Assembly: GCA_902768065.1 (NCBI GenBank)
Contig: CACXJP010000038.1
Coordinates: 1-14,483, forward strand
Reading direction: 5' to 3'
Origin: an uncultured Erysipelotrichaceae bacterium
Lineage (GTDB): Bacteria; Bacillota_I; Bacilli_A; RF39; UBA660
Length of the DNA: 14,483 nt
Shown: positions 12,751 through 14,483 of the stretch, piece by piece
Numbering within the stretch: position 1 is the first letter of the stretch
Layout: every line of letters starts with the position of its first letter
Made by a program: the position numbers and the translations under genes
The notes under the pieces: generated by a model
Told to the model about the DNA's origin: nothing
Databases searched by the model: none
Seen by the model: only the letters and a program-made list of their open reading frames with translations

Positions 12751-13857
12751 ATGCCTAGTATATATATTGGTGGATCATGTGCTTGTGGTGTTCATAATGA
12801 AGAAGAATTTCTAAATATGATTGATTATGGTGATGATTTTAAAATAGTATCTAATTATGAAGATGCAGATATTATTGTCATAATAAACTCTTGTGTAGGA
12901 TCTAATAATACACTTAATTATACTTTTTGTTATTTAGAGGAATTATTACAAAAGAAAAAACCAAATGCAAGAGTAATATTAAGTGGTTGTGCGGCAAATG
13001 GGTTTAATTTTAAAATTAGTGATGGCCTAAAAAGATTTTTAAGTAATTTTGAAATTGTTAACTCTAAAGACATAGCAAATTATGTGATAAAAATAATAGA
13101 TCCAGAGTTTAAAGGTCTTAATTGTAATATTGCATATTCAACAGCTTTTCATAAAGCTCAGATTTCTGTTGTGAGTGGTTGTATGAATCATTGTACATTT
13201 TGTAAAACAAATTATTTAAATTTTCCACTTCATAGTCATTCTCTAGATAAGATTAAAATGCTTATGAATAATTTAAATATAATTTATAAAGATAATAATC
13301 CTATTAATTATATTTTATGTATTAATTCAAATTTTAGTTTATATGGAGTAGATTTATATGGGAAACAAATGGCTCATGAAGCAATAAAAATTATAACTGC
13401 ACCAGAAACTATTAAATATGCTGAGTTTAGCGCAATAATAAATTGGTACCCTGAACTTATAGATGAAATAATTACTAATCCTAAAGTAAAAGGAATATTT
13501 ACATCTCTTGAAACAGGCAGTGAAAGAATATATAAAATGATGAATAGACCAATTGAGTTAAATAAACTTATTGAAATAATAAAAAGAATAAGAAGAGAAA
13601 GACCTGACATTTTTATAAGATCCGAAATGATAGCAGGCTTTCCAACAGAAACAATAGATGATTTAAAAGAAAAATATGAAGCACTTGTTACTGAAAAGAA
13701 TGATGAATTTAAGGGATATCAATTATTGTATCCAAATGGAGACACGGAATTTGTAAGATACAACAGAATAACAGGAAAATATGAAGAAGGAGATATCATT
13801 GATTCTAATAATATAAAACCAAAATATTTTGTAAAGAAGAATAAAAAAGACATCTAG
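12751..13857 (+). CDS. MiaB-like radical SAM protein without TRAM domain (second copy type)
   Basis: A 368-residue protein. The N-terminal domain has cysteines at Cys10/Cys12 (GGSCACG), Cys48 (INSCVG) and Cys80 (LSGCAA), as in methylthiotransferases that hold an auxiliary 4Fe-4S cluster. The radical SAM motif CMNHCTFC is at 144-151. Later segments SLETGSERIYKMMNR (252-266) and SEMIAGFPTET (291-301) match the MiaB/RimO barrel. No TRAM domain follows. ATG 12751 is chosen because AGGGGT lies seven bases upstream; an upstream in-frame GTG at 12742 overlaps that site. It is clearly related to, but much diverged from, the gene at 8051. It is a single-gene unit with its own promoter and terminator. 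Substrate unknown. Confidence 0.8.
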   Translation: MPSIYIGGSCACGVHNEEEFLNMIDYGDDFKIVSNYEDADIIVIINSCVGSNNTLNYTFCYLEELLQKKKPNARVILSGCAANGFNFKISDGLKRFLSNFEIVNSKDIANYVIKIIDPEFKGLNCNIAYSTAFHKAQISVVSGCMNHCTFCKTNYLNFPLHSHSLDKIKMLMNNLNIIYKDNNPINYILCINSNFSLYGVDLYGKQMAHEAIKIITAPETIKYAEFSAIINWYPELIDEIITNPKVKGIFTSLETGSERIYKMMNRPIELNKLIEIIKRIRRERPDIFIRSEMIAGFPTETIDDLKEKYEALVTEKNDEFKGYQLLYPNGDTEFVRYNRITGKYEEGDIIDSNNIKPKYFVKKNKKDI

Positions 13858-13873
13858 CTAATTAGATGTCTTT
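13846..13873 (+). terminator. Hairpin terminator after the second radical SAM gene
   Basis: AAAGACATCTA (13846-13856) pairs perfectly with TAGATGTCTTT (13863-13873) around a six-base loop. The T-run is interrupted (TTTAATAATT). The stop codon TAG overlaps the end of the left arm. Confidence 0.75.
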
Positions 13874-13878
13874 AATAA

Positions 13879-13907
13879 TTGAAAGATTAATAAAAATGTT
13901 TTATAAT
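13879..13907 (+). promoter_or_regulatory. Promoter of the acyltransferase gene
   Basis: TTGAAA (13879-13884), a 17-base spacer and TATAAT (13902-13907). AGGTGA (13914-13919) follows as ribosome binding site, so the leader is very short. Confidence 0.75.
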
Positions 13908-13924
13908 TAATTTAGGTGAATAAA

Positions 13925-14483
13925 ATGGTAGAAGTAAAGGACAAAATGTTTTATAAAATAGTTAAACCTCCAATTAAGTTATTATTTAAAATTCTTTTTA
14001 GGCCACAAATATTAGGATTAGAAAATATTCCTAGTGATGGTAGAATCTTACTTGCGGGTAATCACACTAAATGGCTTGATCCTGTATTATTAGTTATCGC
14101 GACTTCTAGACAAGTTCATTTTCTTGCAAAAGAAGAATTATTTCATGGAATAACTAAGTTTATTGTAAAAGGAATGGGTTGTGTTCCAGTAAATAGAAAA
14201 ATTCATGATAAGAATGCACTTGAAAGCACATATGAATTCTTAGAAAAAGATTTATGTATTGGAATATTTCCAGAAGGTACAATAAATAGAACAGATGATA
14301 CAATTCTTCCATTTAAAATGGGTGCAGTAAAAGCATGCTCTAAAACTAATACAAAATTAGTACCATTTATAATAACTGGTAAATATAAATTATTTAGAAA
14401 AAGCGTTAAAGTCGAATTTTTAAAACCATTAAAGATTGGTAAAGATTTAGAAAAAGAAAACAACAAGTTTATGAAAATAATAA
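13925..14483 (+). CDS. PlsC-type 1-acylglycerol-3-phosphate acyltransferase (3'-truncated by window edge)
   Basis: The frame stays open to the window end, giving 186 residues that probably lack only a short C-terminus. The acyltransferase motifs are present: NHTKWLD (the NHxxxxD catalytic block, residues 46-52), VPVNRK, IFPEGTINR (the FPEGT substrate block) and LVPFIITG. The family acylates lysophosphatidic acid in membrane phospholipid synthesis and acts at the inner face of the membrane; residues 8-30 (MFYKIVKPPIKLLFKILF) could be the membrane-touching helix. AGGTGA five bases before ATG 13925 supports the start; an in-frame ATG at 13946 with AAAGGA nearby is an alternative. What follows in the operon is outside the window. 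Confidence 0.9.
   Translation, partial: MVEVKDKMFYKIVKPPIKLLFKILFRPQILGLENIPSDGRILLAGNHTKWLDPVLLVIATSRQVHFLAKEELFHGITKFIVKGMGCVPVNRKIHDKNALESTYEFLEKDLCIGIFPEGTINRTDDTILPFKMGAVKACSKTNTKLVPFIITGKYKLFRKSVKVEFLKPLKIGKDLEKENNKFMKII

Noticed and set aside
1..14483. DGR template repeat or reverse transcriptase within the window
   Set aside because: No second copy of the GC-rich tail and no reverse transcriptase-like protein were found on reading the + strand genes; if present they are outside.
1..14483. Reverse-strand open frames, several of 60-126 codons
   Set aside because: All lie opposite well-supported genes, have no ribosome binding sites or recognisable motifs, and show the Leu/Phe/Tyr/Ile-rich composition expected from the complement of AT-rich coding DNA.
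1..14483. tRNA or rRNA genes, CRISPR arrays, insertion sequences
   Set aside because: No tRNA-like GGTTCGAATCC elements, regularly spaced repeats, transposase motifs or rRNA-like conserved stretches were seen.

Overview
This window looks like a chromosomal segment of a very AT-rich, low-GC Gram-positive bacterium, probably a Bacilli/Erysipelotrichia- or RF39-like gut lineage. Support: strong AAGGAG-type ribosome binding sites, near-consensus TTGAAA/TTGACA-N17-TATAAT promoters, tight same-strand operons, and families typical of such organisms (YitT, NrtR-like regulator, SipW/TasA-type secreted proteins). TGA works as a stop, so the standard bacterial code applies. Every supported gene is on the + strand, and no gap without a gene exceeds 300 bases.

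Layout. 1-399 is the 3' end of a sensor histidine kinase. 457-1335 is an unrecognised protein with a TPR-like start. 1416-2417 is a secreted TasA/SipW-type surface protein. 2609-3932 is a two-gene unit (YitT membrane protein and a small SpoT-like HD hydrolase). 4052-12370 is one long NAD(P) operon with a consensus promoter, an operator-like palindrome over the -10 box and a strong terminator. 12499-12615 is a 38-codon remnant of a second TasA/SipW-type gene. 12751-13857 is a radical SAM protein of the MiaB type. 13925 to the window end is a PlsC-type acyltransferase cut by the edge.

The NAD operon holds a full salvage route: PncA (nicotinamide to nicotinate), PncB (to nicotinate mononucleotide), NadD (to deamido-NAD), NadE (to NAD) and NadK (to NADP). 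PncC returns NMN to the deamidated pool, and a Nudix hydrolase probably handles ADP-ribose or related nucleotides. An NrtR-like protein with a degenerate Nudix box is the likely regulator. Three members have no obvious place in the pathway: the first gene, a MiaB-like radical SAM protein without a TRAM domain, and the last gene, which resembles a short phage-associated family.

The most unusual part is the surface-protein locus at 1360-2560. The last ~42 codons switch abruptly to GC-rich, pyrimidine-ending codons (35 of 42 end in C or T; 63% GC over 2341-2400), encode a Tyr/Ser/Gly/Asp/Asn-rich Cys-containing tail, and are followed 35 bases after the stop by a perfect inverted repeat. This is what the variable region of a diversity-generating retroelement (DGR) target looks like. 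No reverse transcriptase or template repeat is in the window, so they would have to lie elsewhere. The gene has a G6 tract in its promoter region; the truncated paralogue 10 kb downstream has a G8 tract in the same place, a matching ribosome binding site and leader, and a terminator with the same stem. Together they suggest a surface protein that varies in sequence and perhaps in expression; this is inference.
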